Assembly (NCBI RefSeq): GCF_008642315.1
Contig: NZ_CP029192.1
Location: 310,001-374,000, forward strand
Direction: 5' to 3'
Source of the DNA: Streptomyces venezuelae
GTDB lineage: Bacteria > Actinomycetota > Actinomycetes > Streptomycetales > Streptomycetaceae
DNA length: 64,000 nt
Shown: in pieces, positions 35,000 to 43,662 of the stretch
How positions within the stretch are numbered: the first letter of the stretch is position 1
How the letters are laid out: the number at the start of each line of letters is the position of its first letter
The notes under the pieces: generated by a model
Told to the model about the DNA's origin: nothing
Database searches by the model: none
Seen by the model: the letters and a program-made list of their open reading frames with translations, nothing else
Made by a program: the position numbers and the translations under genes

Positions 35000-35473
35000 C
35001 TACCGCGCTGCCTCCCGTACGAACAACGTCACCGACACGCTCGCCTCGAAGCCGTTGCTCCGCATCAGCGCCGCCGACGCGGTGTTGCGGGACTCGACGT
35101 CGGTGACGACGGCCCTCGCGCCCGCCTCCGTGAGCGTCGCGCAGCAGGCCTTCACGAGGCGGCTCGCGATGCCCTGCCCCTGGTACTCGGGGGCGCTCGC
35201 GATCCACTCCAGGTTGCCCCAGTCGGTGCGCTGGTCGAAGCCCATCGAGCCGAGGACGTACCCGGCGAGGTCGTTCCCGGCGAGCGCGACCCAGCACGCG
35301 GACGCGTCGCCGTCCATGTGCCGGGCGATCGCCGAGAGGGACCAGGAGGTGTACGGCTTGACCGAGGTGTCGTAGACGCGGCGGCCCAGCGCGAGCACGT
35401 CGGCCAGATGGGTGGCCCGCATCGGTTCGAGGACGATCTCCGTCTCGCGCGCCGGCGCGGCGGGGCTGGTCAT
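35000..35473 (-). CDS. GNAT-family N-acetyltransferase
   Basis: This 157-residue protein shows the acetyl-CoA motif [21 protein letters not shown] (Q/R-x-x-G-x-G/A) followed by [24 protein letters not shown], where N...A...Y/F is the family end motif. It is cytoplasmic. The substrate cannot be inferred. Confidence 0.88.
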   Translation of the reverse strand: MTSPAAPARETEIVLEPMRATHLADVLALGRRVYDTSVKPYTSWSLSAIARHMDGDASACWVALAGNDLAGYVLGSMGFDQRTDWGNLEWIASAPEYQGQGIASRLVKACCATLTEAGARAVVTDVESRNTASAALMRSNGFEASVSVTLFVREAAR

Positions 35474-35791
35474 GGGGCCTCCCAGGGGCGGTGCGGCGCC
35501 GGGGCCGCGGCTGCGTGCACCTCACGCTATGAGGCGGCGGGGCCGCACGCATGCCCCGAGGGCCGCGCGAGTGGCTGTCGTGTGGCTGTCGTGGGGATTG
35601 CGCGAGCGGCTGCCGGGGGCTGCCCCAGTACCCGCCGGGGCGCCTCGGCTGCGACGAACGAAACGCCGACCCCGACGCGCCGGGCCGACGCCCGACCCGC
35701 CTCCGCCACCCCAACTCGCCCAATCCTGCGCCCCTTTGATCAGTTGGACGCGTGTCCGAGGCACCCCTCGGGAGCCCTTATCGTGGACGGC
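35474..35791. other. Divergent promoter region, no gene
   Basis: About 320 bases separate the acetyltransferase start and the hemC-type start. It contains an 11-bp tandem repeat GTGGCTGTCGT at 35,571 and 35,582 and no coding signal. It presumably holds both promoters. Confidence 0.5.
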
Positions 35792-36727
35792 ATGTCCGTT
35801 CCTGAGCTCATCCGCATCGTCTCCCGCTCCTCCCCCATGGCCCTCGCCCAGGTGGAGCGCGTCCGTACCGAACTCGCCGCACTGCACCCCGGCATCCGTA
35901 CCGAGGTCGTGCCGGTCACCACCTCGGGGGACCGCTGGATGGGCGATCTCGCGGCGCTCGGCGGCAAGGGAGCGTTCACCAAGGAGGTCGACGCGGCGCT
36001 GCTCGCCGGCGAGGCGGATCTCGCGGTGCACTGCGTGAAGGACGTACCCGCTGACCGGCCGCTCCCCGCCGGCACCACGTTCGCCGCGTTCCTCAAGCGG
36101 GACGACATCAGGGACGCGCTCATCCACCCGGACGGTCTCACCCTCGACGAGCTGCCCGCCGGCACCCGCATCGGCACGTCGTCGGTGCGCCGCGTGGCGC
36201 AACTCGCGGCCTCGCACCCGGAGTTGCAGTGCGTGCCGATGCGCGGCAACGCCGGACGCCGCCTGGCGAAGCTCGCGGCCGGTGACGCCGACGCGCTGCT
36301 GCTCGCCCAGTCGGGCCTCGACCGCATCGGCCGCCCCGAGCTGGCCAGCGAGATCCTGTCGGTGGAGACGATGTGCCCGCCGATCGGCGCGGGCATCCTC
36401 GCCCTGCAGTGCCGCGAGGACGACACCGCGACCATCGACGCCGTGTCGGACCTGGGCGACAAGGACGCCTGGCGGGAGGCGACCGCGGAGCGCATGTTCC
36501 TGCACGTCCTGCAGGGGCACTGCAACTCGCCGATCGCCGGGTTCGCCCGTTCGGAGCGGGGCGGCGACCTGTCGCTGCGCGCCTGCGTGTTCACGCCCGA
36601 CGGCAAGACGGTGCTGAACGCCCACGAGTGGGCGGGCCCGCTCGACCCGGCGACGCTCGGCACGTCCGTCGCCGTGGCGCTGCTCCGGCAGGGGGCGCGC
36701 GAGCTGATCGACGGCATCGCCCACTGA
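35792..36727 (+). CDS. hemC: Hydroxymethylbilane synthase (porphobilinogen deaminase)
   Basis: This 311-residue protein has the key residues: Lys83/Asp84 in HCVKDVP (catalytic Asp), Arg133/Arg134 in [12 protein letters not shown], Arg151 in MRGN, and Cys244 in [12 protein letters not shown], the dipyrromethane-cofactor cysteine. The enzyme joins four porphobilinogens to hydroxymethylbilane. The copy is divergent at otherwise invariant stretches: RGNAGRRL instead of the usual RGNVDTRL, and DIRDALI for DPRDAFV. No other haem genes flank it. Streptomyces usually has a hemC in a haem cluster, so this may be a second, paralogous copy. Confidence 0.88.
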   Translation: MSVPELIRIVSRSSPMALAQVERVRTELAALHPGIRTEVVPVTTSGDRWMGDLAALGGKGAFTKEVDAALLAGEADLAVHCVKDVPADRPLPAGTTFAAFLKRDDIRDALIHPDGLTLDELPAGTRIGTSSVRRVAQLAASHPELQCVPMRGNAGRRLAKLAAGDADALLLAQSGLDRIGRPELASEILSVETMCPPIGAGILALQCREDDTATIDAVSDLGDKDAWREATAERMFLHVLQGHCNSPIAGFARSERGGDLSLRACVFTPDGKTVLNAHEWAGPLDPATLGTSVAVALLRQGARELIDGIAH

Positions 36728-36830
36728 GTGTGACCGCGTCTCTCGTCGCGTATGACGGGAGTTCTCCCGCTGTGTGATGAAACGATGACAGCGGTCCTGA
36801 GCGGCGGTTTCACGGGTTCTGCTGGACGGC

Positions 36831-37619
36831 ATGAACCACGAGAACACTGCCTCCCGGAATCCCCTGCGGCGCTCCGCCGCACTCGCGCTGGCCGCCGCGG
36901 TGGGCGTCACCGTCCTGGCCGCCTGCGGCGGCGGCACCGCGGACGGCAGGAGTGAGAACGCCGACGCGCACACGAACACGGACGCGCCCCGGGTCCTCTG
37001 GATGGGCGACTCCATTGCGGGCGCCGAGGCCCCGGCACTCGGCGCGGCGCTGAAGGCGGGCGCCGTCCCCTTCAAGTCGATGGCGGCCGACGGCGGCGGT
37101 GGCGTCGTCGGCGAAGTGGCGGGGCCGACCTGGGACGAGCTGCCGAAGGAGCTCGGCTCCTTCAAGCCGGACGTCGTCGCGTACCAGATCACCACCTACG
37201 ACTGGGGCACGCCCGACGAACAGCGCGCGGCCTACGACAAGCTCGCCGAGACGGTCGGCGACGCGGGCGCCGACCTCGTCCTCGTCACCGCGCCTCCCTT
37301 CAAGATCGACGCGTTCTACAAGCCGCACGCGGCCGAGATCAAGACCGCCCCGCGGTCCGCCAAGTCCGTGGCCGACCGGCACAAGGACAAGGTCCGCTTC
37401 CTCGACTCCGCCGCCCTGTGGGGCACCGACGGCACCGCGCCCAAGGCGCACCGCAGCAAGGACGGCATCCACTCCTGCCAGCAGGGATCGGCCGCCTTCG
37501 CGCAGTGGCTGACCAAGGAGTTGGGCCGCCTGTACTCGTTCACGCCCGCTCCGGCGGAGCAGTGGGCGACCGGCTCGTGGACGGGTTCCAAGGTGTACGG
37601 ACCGCTGGGCTGCAAGTGA
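36831..37619 (+). CDS. SGNH-hydrolase-like lipoprotein coupled to acyltransferase
   Basis: This 262-residue protein has a lipoprotein signal with lipobox LAAC (Cys32). The SGNH motif block I is VLWMGDSIAG (Ser as nucleophile) and a C-terminal DGIHSCQQGSAAF carries the catalytic Asp-x-x-His. The start of the next gene, a membrane acyltransferase, overlaps its stop (GTGA). In O-acetyltransferase systems the membrane protein brings acyl groups across and an SGNH domain transfers them to a glycan; here the two parts are separate polypeptides. Confidence 0.85.
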   Translation: MNHENTASRNPLRRSAALALAAAVGVTVLAACGGGTADGRSENADAHTNTDAPRVLWMGDSIAGAEAPALGAALKAGAVPFKSMAADGGGGVVGEVAGPTWDELPKELGSFKPDVVAYQITTYDWGTPDEQRAAYDKLAETVGDAGADLVLVTAPPFKIDAFYKPHAAEIKTAPRSAKSVADRHKDKVRFLDSAALWGTDGTAPKAHRSKDGIHSCQQGSAAFAQWLTKELGRLYSFTPAPAEQWATGSWTGSKVYGPLGCK

Positions 37620-38884
37620 CACTCGCATCCGCGCCCGCCCCGACCGCGCCGCGTCCGCCGGCCAAGCGCCACATCGCACCCCTGGACGGGCTGCGGGGCC
37701 TCGCCGTCCTGGGTGTGCTGCTCTTCCACGCGGGCCGGTTCGACGGCGGCTTCCTCGGTGTCGACCTGTTCTTCGTGCTGTCCGGGTTCCTGATCACCGG
37801 CCAGCTCCTGAAGGAGGTCACCCGTGACGGGCGCGTCGACCTGCTCGCCTTCTGGGGCCGCCGCGCCCGGCGTCTGCTGCCCGCCCTCGCCGTGACCGTG
37901 GCGGGAACGCTGCTCCTGGTGTGGGCCTTCGGCTCGGTGACCCTGTTGCGGTTCGGGCTCGACGACACCCCGTGGGTGCTGGGCAACCTCGCCAACTGGC
38001 ACTTCGTCGCCGACCAGGTCGGCTACTGGGACTCGGCGGACACGCGGGTCTTCAGCCATCTGTGGAGCATCGCGGTCGAGGAGCAGTTCTATCTCGTCTG
38101 GCCGCCGGTCCTGTACCTGGTCGCGTTCGGGCGGGGCCGGTTCCGGTCGCGCCGGGGCATGGGGCGGCGGGCAGGGTCCGGAATCGATGGGCGGGTCGCC
38201 GCCCTCGCCGCCGTCGGGGCGGTGGTCTCGCTGGCGCTCATGATCGCCCTCACGGGGCCGGTCGACACCACGCGCGTGTACGAGGGCACGGACACCCGCG
38301 CGTTCTCGCTACTGCTCGGGGCGCTGATGGCGACCACTCCGGCCACACGCGCCGTGGCGCGGCTCGGGTCCCTGGGGGCCTCATGGGCCGCGCTGTTCCT
38401 GGCCTGCGGCATCGCGGCGTACTGGTCGCTGACCGACGGACAGAACTCGCCCGCCCTGTTCCGAGGCGGTCTGTTCCTGCACGCCCTTGCCGCCGCCCTG
38501 CTCATCGGCTGCCTCGCGCAGGCACCGGACGGTCCCGTCGGCCGGGTGGCGGGCAGCGCCCCGCTGCGCAGACTCGGCACGGTCTCGTACAGCCTCTACC
38601 TGTGGCACTGGCCGGTCTACGTCCTGCTGAGCGAGGAGCGGCTCGGCAGGACGGGCTGGGACCGGACCGCGCTCATCGTCGCCGTGTCCGTCGCGGCCGC
38701 CGCCCTGTCGAAGTACCTGGTCGAGGACCCCGTGCGGTTCCGGGCGCGCTGGGCACACGGCCGCTCGGGCGCGGTCGCGCTCGTCGCCACCTTCGCCGTG
38801 CTGGTCGCGCTGTGGGCCGCCCTGCCCGTGCCGCGGGCCGGGGCCGGGTCCGTGGACGTCACGCGACTCTCCGCCGACGGCTGA
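37616..38884 (+). CDS. Membrane acyltransferase (acyl_transf_3), OatA-like
   Basis: This 422-residue protein starts at GTG 37616, overlapping the SGNH gene stop. It opens RHIAPLDGLRGLAVLGVLLFH with the conserved His/Arg of acyltransferase 3 proteins. About ten transmembrane helices follow, with SFxxE-like IAVEEQFYLVWPPVLYLVAF and YSLYLWHWPVYVLL. It has no own SGNH domain; the preceding lipoprotein would supply it. The likely role is O-acylation of cell-wall or surface glycans. Confidence 0.9.
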   Translation: MTLASAPAPTAPRPPAKRHIAPLDGLRGLAVLGVLLFHAGRFDGGFLGVDLFFVLSGFLITGQLLKEVTRDGRVDLLAFWGRRARRLLPALAVTVAGTLLLVWAFGSVTLLRFGLDDTPWVLGNLANWHFVADQVGYWDSADTRVFSHLWSIAVEEQFYLVWPPVLYLVAFGRGRFRSRRGMGRRAGSGIDGRVAALAAVGAVVSLALMIALTGPVDTTRVYEGTDTRAFSLLLGALMATTPATRAVARLGSLGASWAALFLACGIAAYWSLTDGQNSPALFRGGLFLHALAAALLIGCLAQAPDGPVGRVAGSAPLRRLGTVSYSLYLWHWPVYVLLSEERLGRTGWDRTALIVAVSVAAAALSKYLVEDPVRFRARWAHGRSGAVALVATFAVLVALWAALPVPRAGAGSVDVTRLSADG

Positions 38885-38957
38885 GTCCACGTACGACGGC
38901 GTAGCGGGGCGAGATGGGCGAAGATCGCAGAGAGATCACCGACGGGAGCACATCGCC

Positions 38958-39722
38958 ATGCCACGAGTTCTGCTGATCGAGGACGATCCCGCGGTGCAGA
39001 AGGGCGTGTCTCTGGCGCTCCGCCGCCGGGGTCACGAGCTGGAGGTGGCGGCCAGCGGCGAGACCGGCCTGCTCACCCTGGAGCGGTTCCGGCCCGATCT
39101 GGTCCTGCTCGATCTGATGCTGCCGGGCATGTCCGGTCTGGAGGTCTGCCGCCGCATCCGCGAGACGATGCAGCTGCCGATCATCATCCTCTCCGCCCGG
39201 GGCGACGACATCGACCTGGTCGTGGGCCTGGAGGCGGGCGCGGACGACTACATCGTCAAGCCCGCGAGCGGTGAGGTCATCGAAGCCCGGATGAAGGCCG
39301 TCCTCCGACGTGTCGTGCCGCAGGATCCCGCCGCCGACTCCGGCCGGGACGGGTCCACCGGACGGGTCCGTGCACACGGCCGGGAGGACCACGGCGATCT
39401 CGCCGTCGACCGCAGCGCGCTGCTCGTGTCCAAGGCGGGCCGCGAACTGTCTTTGGCGCCCTCCGAGTTGAAGCTGCTGCTCTTCCTTTCCGCGGCGCCG
39501 GGGCAGGTCTTCAGCCGCCAGCATCTGCTGGAACAGGTGTGGGAGCACAGTTTCTACGGTGACGCCCGGCTGGTCGACGCCTGCGTCATGCGGCTGCGCG
39601 GCAAGGTCGAGGACGACCCGCGCCGGCCGGTGTACATCCAGACGGTACGAGGCTTCGGGTACCGGTTCGGGCCCGTGCCCCGGCCGGACGGCGGCGAGCA
39701 GCGGCGTCAGGACGAGCGGTGA
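38958..39722 (+). CDS. OmpR-family response regulator (AfsQ1-like)
   Basis: This 254-residue protein has a receiver domain (LLIEDDPAVQKG with Asp residues, phosphoacceptor in VLLDLMLPGMSGLE, Lys in DDYIVKPASGEV) and a winged-helix C-terminal DNA-binding domain (LAPSELKLLLFLSAAPGQVF, VMRLRGKVEDDP, TVRGFGYRFG). An insert rich in Gly/Asp/Arg links them. The receiver stretch, with KPASGEVIEAR, resembles AfsQ1 of S. coelicolor. Its stop overlaps the kinase start (GTGA). Confidence 0.9.
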   Translation: MPRVLLIEDDPAVQKGVSLALRRRGHELEVAASGETGLLTLERFRPDLVLLDLMLPGMSGLEVCRRIRETMQLPIIILSARGDDIDLVVGLEAGADDYIVKPASGEVIEARMKAVLRRVVPQDPAADSGRDGSTGRVRAHGREDHGDLAVDRSALLVSKAGRELSLAPSELKLLLFLSAAPGQVFSRQHLLEQVWEHSFYGDARLVDACVMRLRGKVEDDPRRPVYIQTVRGFGYRFGPVPRPDGGEQRRQDER

Positions 39723-41227
39723 GGCTGCGGCCGCCCAGGGGCCTGCGCGTCCGCCTCGTCGTCGCGTTCCTCCTCGTCTCGGCGCTCAGCGCGCTGATCA
39801 CCGCCGCGCTCACGTTCCGTCAGGCGCGGTCCGCGATCCTCGACCGGACGCAGGACAACGCCGTCCACGAACTGCGCGCCCAGGTCGACTCCCTCGCCCC
39901 CGACCTGCCCTTCCCGCCCACCACGCAGGACCTGCGCAACTTCACCCTCCAGCTGGACAGGGCGGGCACGTCCCGCGACTGGCGGACCGCCGCGTCGTAT
40001 CGGGGCGGGCCACCGGTCAGCGCTCCGGGCGCGGAGCGGAGCACGGCGATTCCCGCGGCCCTGCGCGAGGCGGTAGGGCAGCGGAAGGACGCGGTCGTGC
40101 GGCAGCGGGTCGAACGTGACGGCACGCCGTGGCTCGTCATCGGCATGCCCGTCCTCTACGGCACGGACGGTGAGGGGGACCGGGCCGCCGCGTCCGGTCT
40201 GGTGGTGTACGCCGACTTCTCACTGGACGGCGACAAGGCCGACATCGCCGCGCTGGTCACCGCCGCACAGGCGGGCGCCGTCCCCGCGCTCGTCATCGCC
40301 CTGGCCCCGGCCCTGTTCGCGGCGCGCCGCGTCCTGCGCCCCGTGCGCGGCCTGCGCAACGGCGCCGAGCAGCTCGCGTCGGGCGACCTCGGGACCCGGC
40401 TCCCGGTGACCGGGCACGACGAACTGTCCGACCTCACGCGGACCTTCAACGCCATGGCCACGCACCTGGAACGGGACGACGCGGAGCTGCGCCGCATGGA
40501 GGCCACCGCGCGTCGCTTCGCCGCCGACGTGGCTCACGAGCTGCGGACGCCGCTCGCCGCGATGGCGGCGGTGACCGAGGTGCTCGACGAGGACGCGCAC
40601 AGCGGGGCCCTGCCCGCGGACACCGCCGACGCCGTCCTCCTCGTCAGCGAGGAGACCCGCAAGCTGACCCGGATGGTCGAGGACCTGATGGAGGTGTCCC
40701 GCTTCGACGCGGGCGCCGCCACTCTCCACCTGGACGAGGTCGCGCTGCGCACGCTCGTCGAGAAGACGGTGCACCTGCGCGGCTGGCAGGTGCCGCCGGG
40801 CCGGGTCGTGGTGGAGGTGCCCGACGACGTACGTGTGTCCGTCGACCCGAGACGGATCGATGTCGTCCTGGCCAACCTCATCGGCAACGGACTGCGCCAC
40901 GGCGCTCCTCCGGTCGTCGTCCGGGCACGGCACGAGCCGGGTTCCGGTCCCGAGGACCCCGAAGGCGGCACGGTCGTCGTCACGGTCACCGACCACGGCC
41001 CCGGCATCCCCGATGACGTACTGCCGCACGTCTTCGACCGTTTCTACAAGGCCGACGCGGCCCGCACCCGATCCGAGGGAAGCGGCCTGGGTCTCGCCAT
41101 CGCCGCCGAGAACGTCCGCCTGCACCACGGCACTCTCACCGCCGCCACCTCCCCCGAGGGCGGCGCGGAGTTCACCCTCACGCTGCCCGTCGCACTCCCC
41201 CGACCCGAAGTGGAGGAAGGGCCATGA
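39719..41227 (+). CDS. Membrane histidine kinase, partner of the AfsQ1-like regulator
   Basis: This 502-residue protein has two transmembrane helices (VRLVVAFLLVSALSALITAA near 10-30; a second near 180-200) with an extracytoplasmic sensor between, then HAMP (VRGLRNGAEQLASGDLGTRL), HisKA with ADVAHELRTPLAAMAAVTEV (phosphorylated His), and HATPase boxes (NLIGNGLRHG, DHGPGIPDDVLPHVFDRFYK, GSGLGLAI). It overlaps the regulator stop and the lipoprotein start by 4 nt, so three genes are translationally coupled. Confidence 0.9.
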   Translation: MRLRPPRGLRVRLVVAFLLVSALSALITAALTFRQARSAILDRTQDNAVHELRAQVDSLAPDLPFPPTTQDLRNFTLQLDRAGTSRDWRTAASYRGGPPVSAPGAERSTAIPAALREAVGQRKDAVVRQRVERDGTPWLVIGMPVLYGTDGEGDRAAASGLVVYADFSLDGDKADIAALVTAAQAGAVPALVIALAPALFAARRVLRPVRGLRNGAEQLASGDLGTRLPVTGHDELSDLTRTFNAMATHLERDDAELRRMEATARRFAADVAHELRTPLAAMAAVTEVLDEDAHSGALPADTADAVLLVSEETRKLTRMVEDLMEVSRFDAGAATLHLDEVALRTLVEKTVHLRGWQVPPGRVVVEVPDDVRVSVDPRRIDVVLANLIGNGLRHGAPPVVVRARHEPGSGPEDPEGGTVVVTVTDHGPGIPDDVLPHVFDRFYKADAARTRSEGSGLGLAIAAENVRLHHGTLTAATSPEGGAEFTLTLPVALPRPEVEEGP

Positions 41228-41778
41228 GGACACCGCACCCGTGCGTCCCCCTGCTCGCCCTCGTACCGCTGCTGGTGGCGACCGGCTGCGGCGTCAGCAC
41301 GACCGCACCGCAGGAGGCGGGCGCTCCCGCCTCCGGCATCCAGCGCCCCGGCACCAGCGCGGACCACGCCCGCCTCTACTTCGTCGGCCCGTACGGCCTG
41401 CGCGCCACCACCCGCCCCACCGACCGCCCCCTGCTCCCCCAGCAGGCCATCGACCTCCTCCTGGAGGGCCCCACCGAAGCGGAACGCCAACGGGGCCTGA
41501 TCAGCGAAGTGCCTGCCATGAACGGCCGCCTGACGGCCACCGCGGCGACCGCGGGCACCGTCGACATCTACCTTCCCGTGACCGTCGCGGAGCTGCAGAT
41601 CGCCGCCGTCAGCCAACTCGCCTGCACCGCCGCTTACTCCGACGTCCCCGGCGACAGGCCGCCCACGACCGTCGACATCCGCTTCCACGAGAACCTCGGC
41701 CGCTCCCCCGCACCGTGGACGGTACGGTGCGACGCCGACGGCAACGCCCACCCGCTCACGGAGGGCGCGCCGAGGTGA
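41224..41778 (+). CDS. GerMN-domain lipoprotein coupled to the two-component system
   Basis: This 184-residue lipoprotein has a lipobox at VATGC (Cys near residue 22). A GerMN-type domain is visible in QAIDLLLEGPTEAERQRGL and the following TVDIYLPVTVAEL and AVSQLACTA. Coupling to the kinase gene (ATGA) suggests it modulates sensing, as lipoproteins do in comparable Streptomyces operons such as Cse and Afs. The sensing role is an inference. Confidence 0.82.
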   Translation: MRTPHPCVPLLALVPLLVATGCGVSTTAPQEAGAPASGIQRPGTSADHARLYFVGPYGLRATTRPTDRPLLPQQAIDLLLEGPTEAERQRGLISEVPAMNGRLTATAATAGTVDIYLPVTVAELQIAAVSQLACTAAYSDVPGDRPPTTVDIRFHENLGRSPAPWTVRCDADGNAHPLTEGAPR

Positions 41779-41791
41779 CGACGGTCGCCGG

Positions 41792-42358
41792 CTAGTCGGC
41801 GTTTCTCCGCTGGTTGGCGTTGAAGCGTGCCTTCTTCTGACGGTTGCCGCACGTGTTCATGTCGCACCATTTGCGGCTGCGGCTCTGGCTGGTGTCGAAG
41901 AAGGCGGCCCGGCAGGTCGGTGACGCGCACAGGGCCAGCTTTCCGTCGCGCTCGCCCGCGAGGATGCCGATCGCGTCCGCGGCGATCACGCTGAGGGCGT
42001 CCTCCACGCGGGAGGGCGAGCCGAGCCGCCATCGCCGCTCACCCTCCGCCGTCAGGACAGCCGCGGCCCGGCCCTGAACGCTGCGGTCGTTGATGATTCG
42101 GACAGCGCCCTCGGGAAGAGCCTCCTGGAGCGCGCCCGCTGCCGCGGCGGCGTGGATCGACTCCCTCAGCTCCCGGGCGAGGTCGAACTCGGCGGCGGTG
42201 CAGGAGTCGACGGCGAGGCCATTCACCGCCAGCCAGTCGACAAGTCGACACGGCATGGGAATGCGTTCCACCGGGTCTCCCTGACGTTCCGTCAGGGTCG
42301 CCGTGAAGCTGGTGGCCAGCACCTTGCCGAGGCGGAAGCCGGGGAACTCGGTACGCAT
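41792..42358 (-). CDS. CGNR zinc-finger transcriptional regulator
   Basis: This 188-residue protein has an N-terminal ABATE-like domain and a C-terminal CGNR zinc finger: LALCASPTCRAAFFDTS, then KWCDMNTCGNRQKKARF with two Cys pairs and the CGNR signature. This is the form of stress-response-type regulators in actinobacteria. It starts directly at a pair of inverted-repeat operators and diverges from the epoxide hydrolase gene, which it probably regulates. Confidence 0.88.
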   Translation of the reverse strand: MRTEFPGFRLGKVLATSFTATLTERQGDPVERIPMPCRLVDWLAVNGLAVDSCTAAEFDLARELRESIHAAAAAGALQEALPEGAVRIINDRSVQGRAAAVLTAEGERRWRLGSPSRVEDALSVIAADAIGILAGERDGKLALCASPTCRAAFFDTSQSRSRKWCDMNTCGNRQKKARFNANQRRNAD

Positions 42359-42360
42359 GG

Positions 42361-42377
42361 AACCAGCTTAGCCGGTT
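42361..42377. promoter_or_regulatory. Operator copy 1 (AACCAGCTTAGCCGGTT)
   Basis: An inverted repeat of 7-bp arms around TTA, with one mismatch to copy 2, abutting the start codon of the CGNR regulator gene. It probably mediates autoregulation. Confidence 0.7.
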
Positions 42378-42402
42378 GCGGCACGCCTCGGAATCCTGCT
42401 AG

Positions 42403-42419
42403 AACCGGCTTAGCCGGTT
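42403..42419. promoter_or_regulatory. Operator copy 2 (AACCGGCTTAGCCGGTT)
   Basis: A perfect inverted repeat with arms AACCGGC and GCCGGTT around TTA, 42 bp (four helical turns) from copy 1 and 43 bp before the epoxide hydrolase start. A half site AGCCGGTT follows at 42,433. The spacing fits two dimers on one face of the helix. Confidence 0.75.
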
Positions 42420-42461
42420 CGTGATCGATGGCAGCCGGTTCCTCGACGGTCAGGAGGTCTC

Positions 42462-43649
42462 ATGTCCCACCCCACCAGCGACGGCGTACGCGCCGACGTG
42501 CACGTCTTCACGGCCCGCGCGACCGACGCCGACCTCGACGACCTGCGCGCACGACTGGCCTCGGCGCGCCTCCCGGAGGCCGAGACGGTCCAGGGAGCTT
42601 CGACCGGCCCGCGCCGATGGGATCAGGGCGTCCCGCTCGCCGACCTCACCGAAGTCGTGGACTACTGGCGCACCGCGTACGACTGGCGGGCATTCGAGGA
42701 GCGCCTCGACCGGATCGGCCAGTTCCGCACGACCGTCGACGGCCTGGGCATCCATTTCCTGCACCGCCGATCCACGCGCGCGGCTGCCACTCCCCTCCTC
42801 CTGACGCACGGCTGGCCGGGCAGCATCGCCGAGTTCGTCGACGTGGTGGACGAGCTCACGGACCCGGACGACGCGGACGCCCCGGCGTTCCATGTCGTGG
42901 CCCCGTCGCTCCCGGGCTTCGGTTACAGCGACAAGCCGACCGCCACCGGATGGGGAACGGAAAGGATCGCGGCCGCCTGGGTGGAACTGATGGGAAGGCT
43001 CGGCTACGACAAGTTCGCGGCCCACGGCGGCGACTGGGGCGGCAACATCACCACCGTTCTCGGCGGCAGGTTCCCCGCGCACGTCCTCGGCATCCACACG
43101 CTGTTCGCCGAGGCGCCCCCCGGTCTGACGACGGACGGGCTGACGGCGACCGAGCGCCGGTGGACCGAGGAGACCCGCGACTTCTGGCGCCACCGCGCGG
43201 CGTACGCGAAGCAGCAGGCGACCCGGCCGCAGAGCATCGGCTACGCGCTCGTCGACTCACCGGTCGGCCTGCTCGCCTGGATCCTCGACAAGTTCGCCGA
43301 GTGGACGGACACCGAGGACAGCCCGTTCGAGACGCTCTCCATGGACAGGGTCCTCGACGACGTCACCCTGTACTGGCTGACGCGGACCGGCGCGTCGGCG
43401 GCCCGCATCTACTACGAGAGCCACAACTCCCTCGACCCCGAACTGCGGGTCGACGTCCCGTCGGCCATCACCATGTACCCCCGCGACATCGAGAAGTCGC
43501 CGCGCCCCTGGGCTCAGGAGCGGTACCGGCAGATCGTCCGGTGGAACGAGCCCCGGCGCGGGGGGCACTTCCCGTCCCTGGAGGTGCCCGAGTTCTTCGT
43601 CGAGGACCTGCGGGAGGGGCTCGCGGCGGTGCTGGCCGCGCGCGGGTGA
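42462..43649 (+). CDS. Epoxide hydrolase (alpha/beta hydrolase with EHN domain)
   Basis: This 395-residue enzyme has an EHN N-terminal domain (about 12-110, TDADLDDLRARLASARLPE), then the alpha/beta fold with oxyanion motif LTHGWPGSIAEF, the nucleophile Asp in HGGDWGGNITTVLG, the lid Tyr region (RIYYES) and a C-terminal GGHFPSLE with the charge-relay His. It hydrolyses epoxides to diols in the cytoplasm. Its promoter carries two CGNR-regulator-like operators. Confidence 0.92.
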   Translation: MSHPTSDGVRADVHVFTARATDADLDDLRARLASARLPEAETVQGASTGPRRWDQGVPLADLTEVVDYWRTAYDWRAFEERLDRIGQFRTTVDGLGIHFLHRRSTRAAATPLLLTHGWPGSIAEFVDVVDELTDPDDADAPAFHVVAPSLPGFGYSDKPTATGWGTERIAAAWVELMGRLGYDKFAAHGGDWGGNITTVLGGRFPAHVLGIHTLFAEAPPGLTTDGLTATERRWTEETRDFWRHRAAYAKQQATRPQSIGYALVDSPVGLLAWILDKFAEWTDTEDSPFETLSMDRVLDDVTLYWLTRTGASAARIYYESHNSLDPELRVDVPSAITMYPRDIEKSPRPWAQERYRQIVRWNEPRRGGHFPSLEVPEFFVEDLREGLAAVLAARG

Positions 43650-43662
43650 AGGCACCGCGCGG

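Noticed and set aside
30573..35723. Minus-strand open frame of 1,716 codons
   Set aside because: It runs antisense through a sigma factor and two MFS exporters with clear motifs; its translation is low-complexity Arg/Gly/His sequence.
36756..36769. CGGGAG-TT-CTCCCG as terminator after hemC
   Set aside because: Six-bp arms with a two-base loop; too short for a confident terminator and possibly chance.
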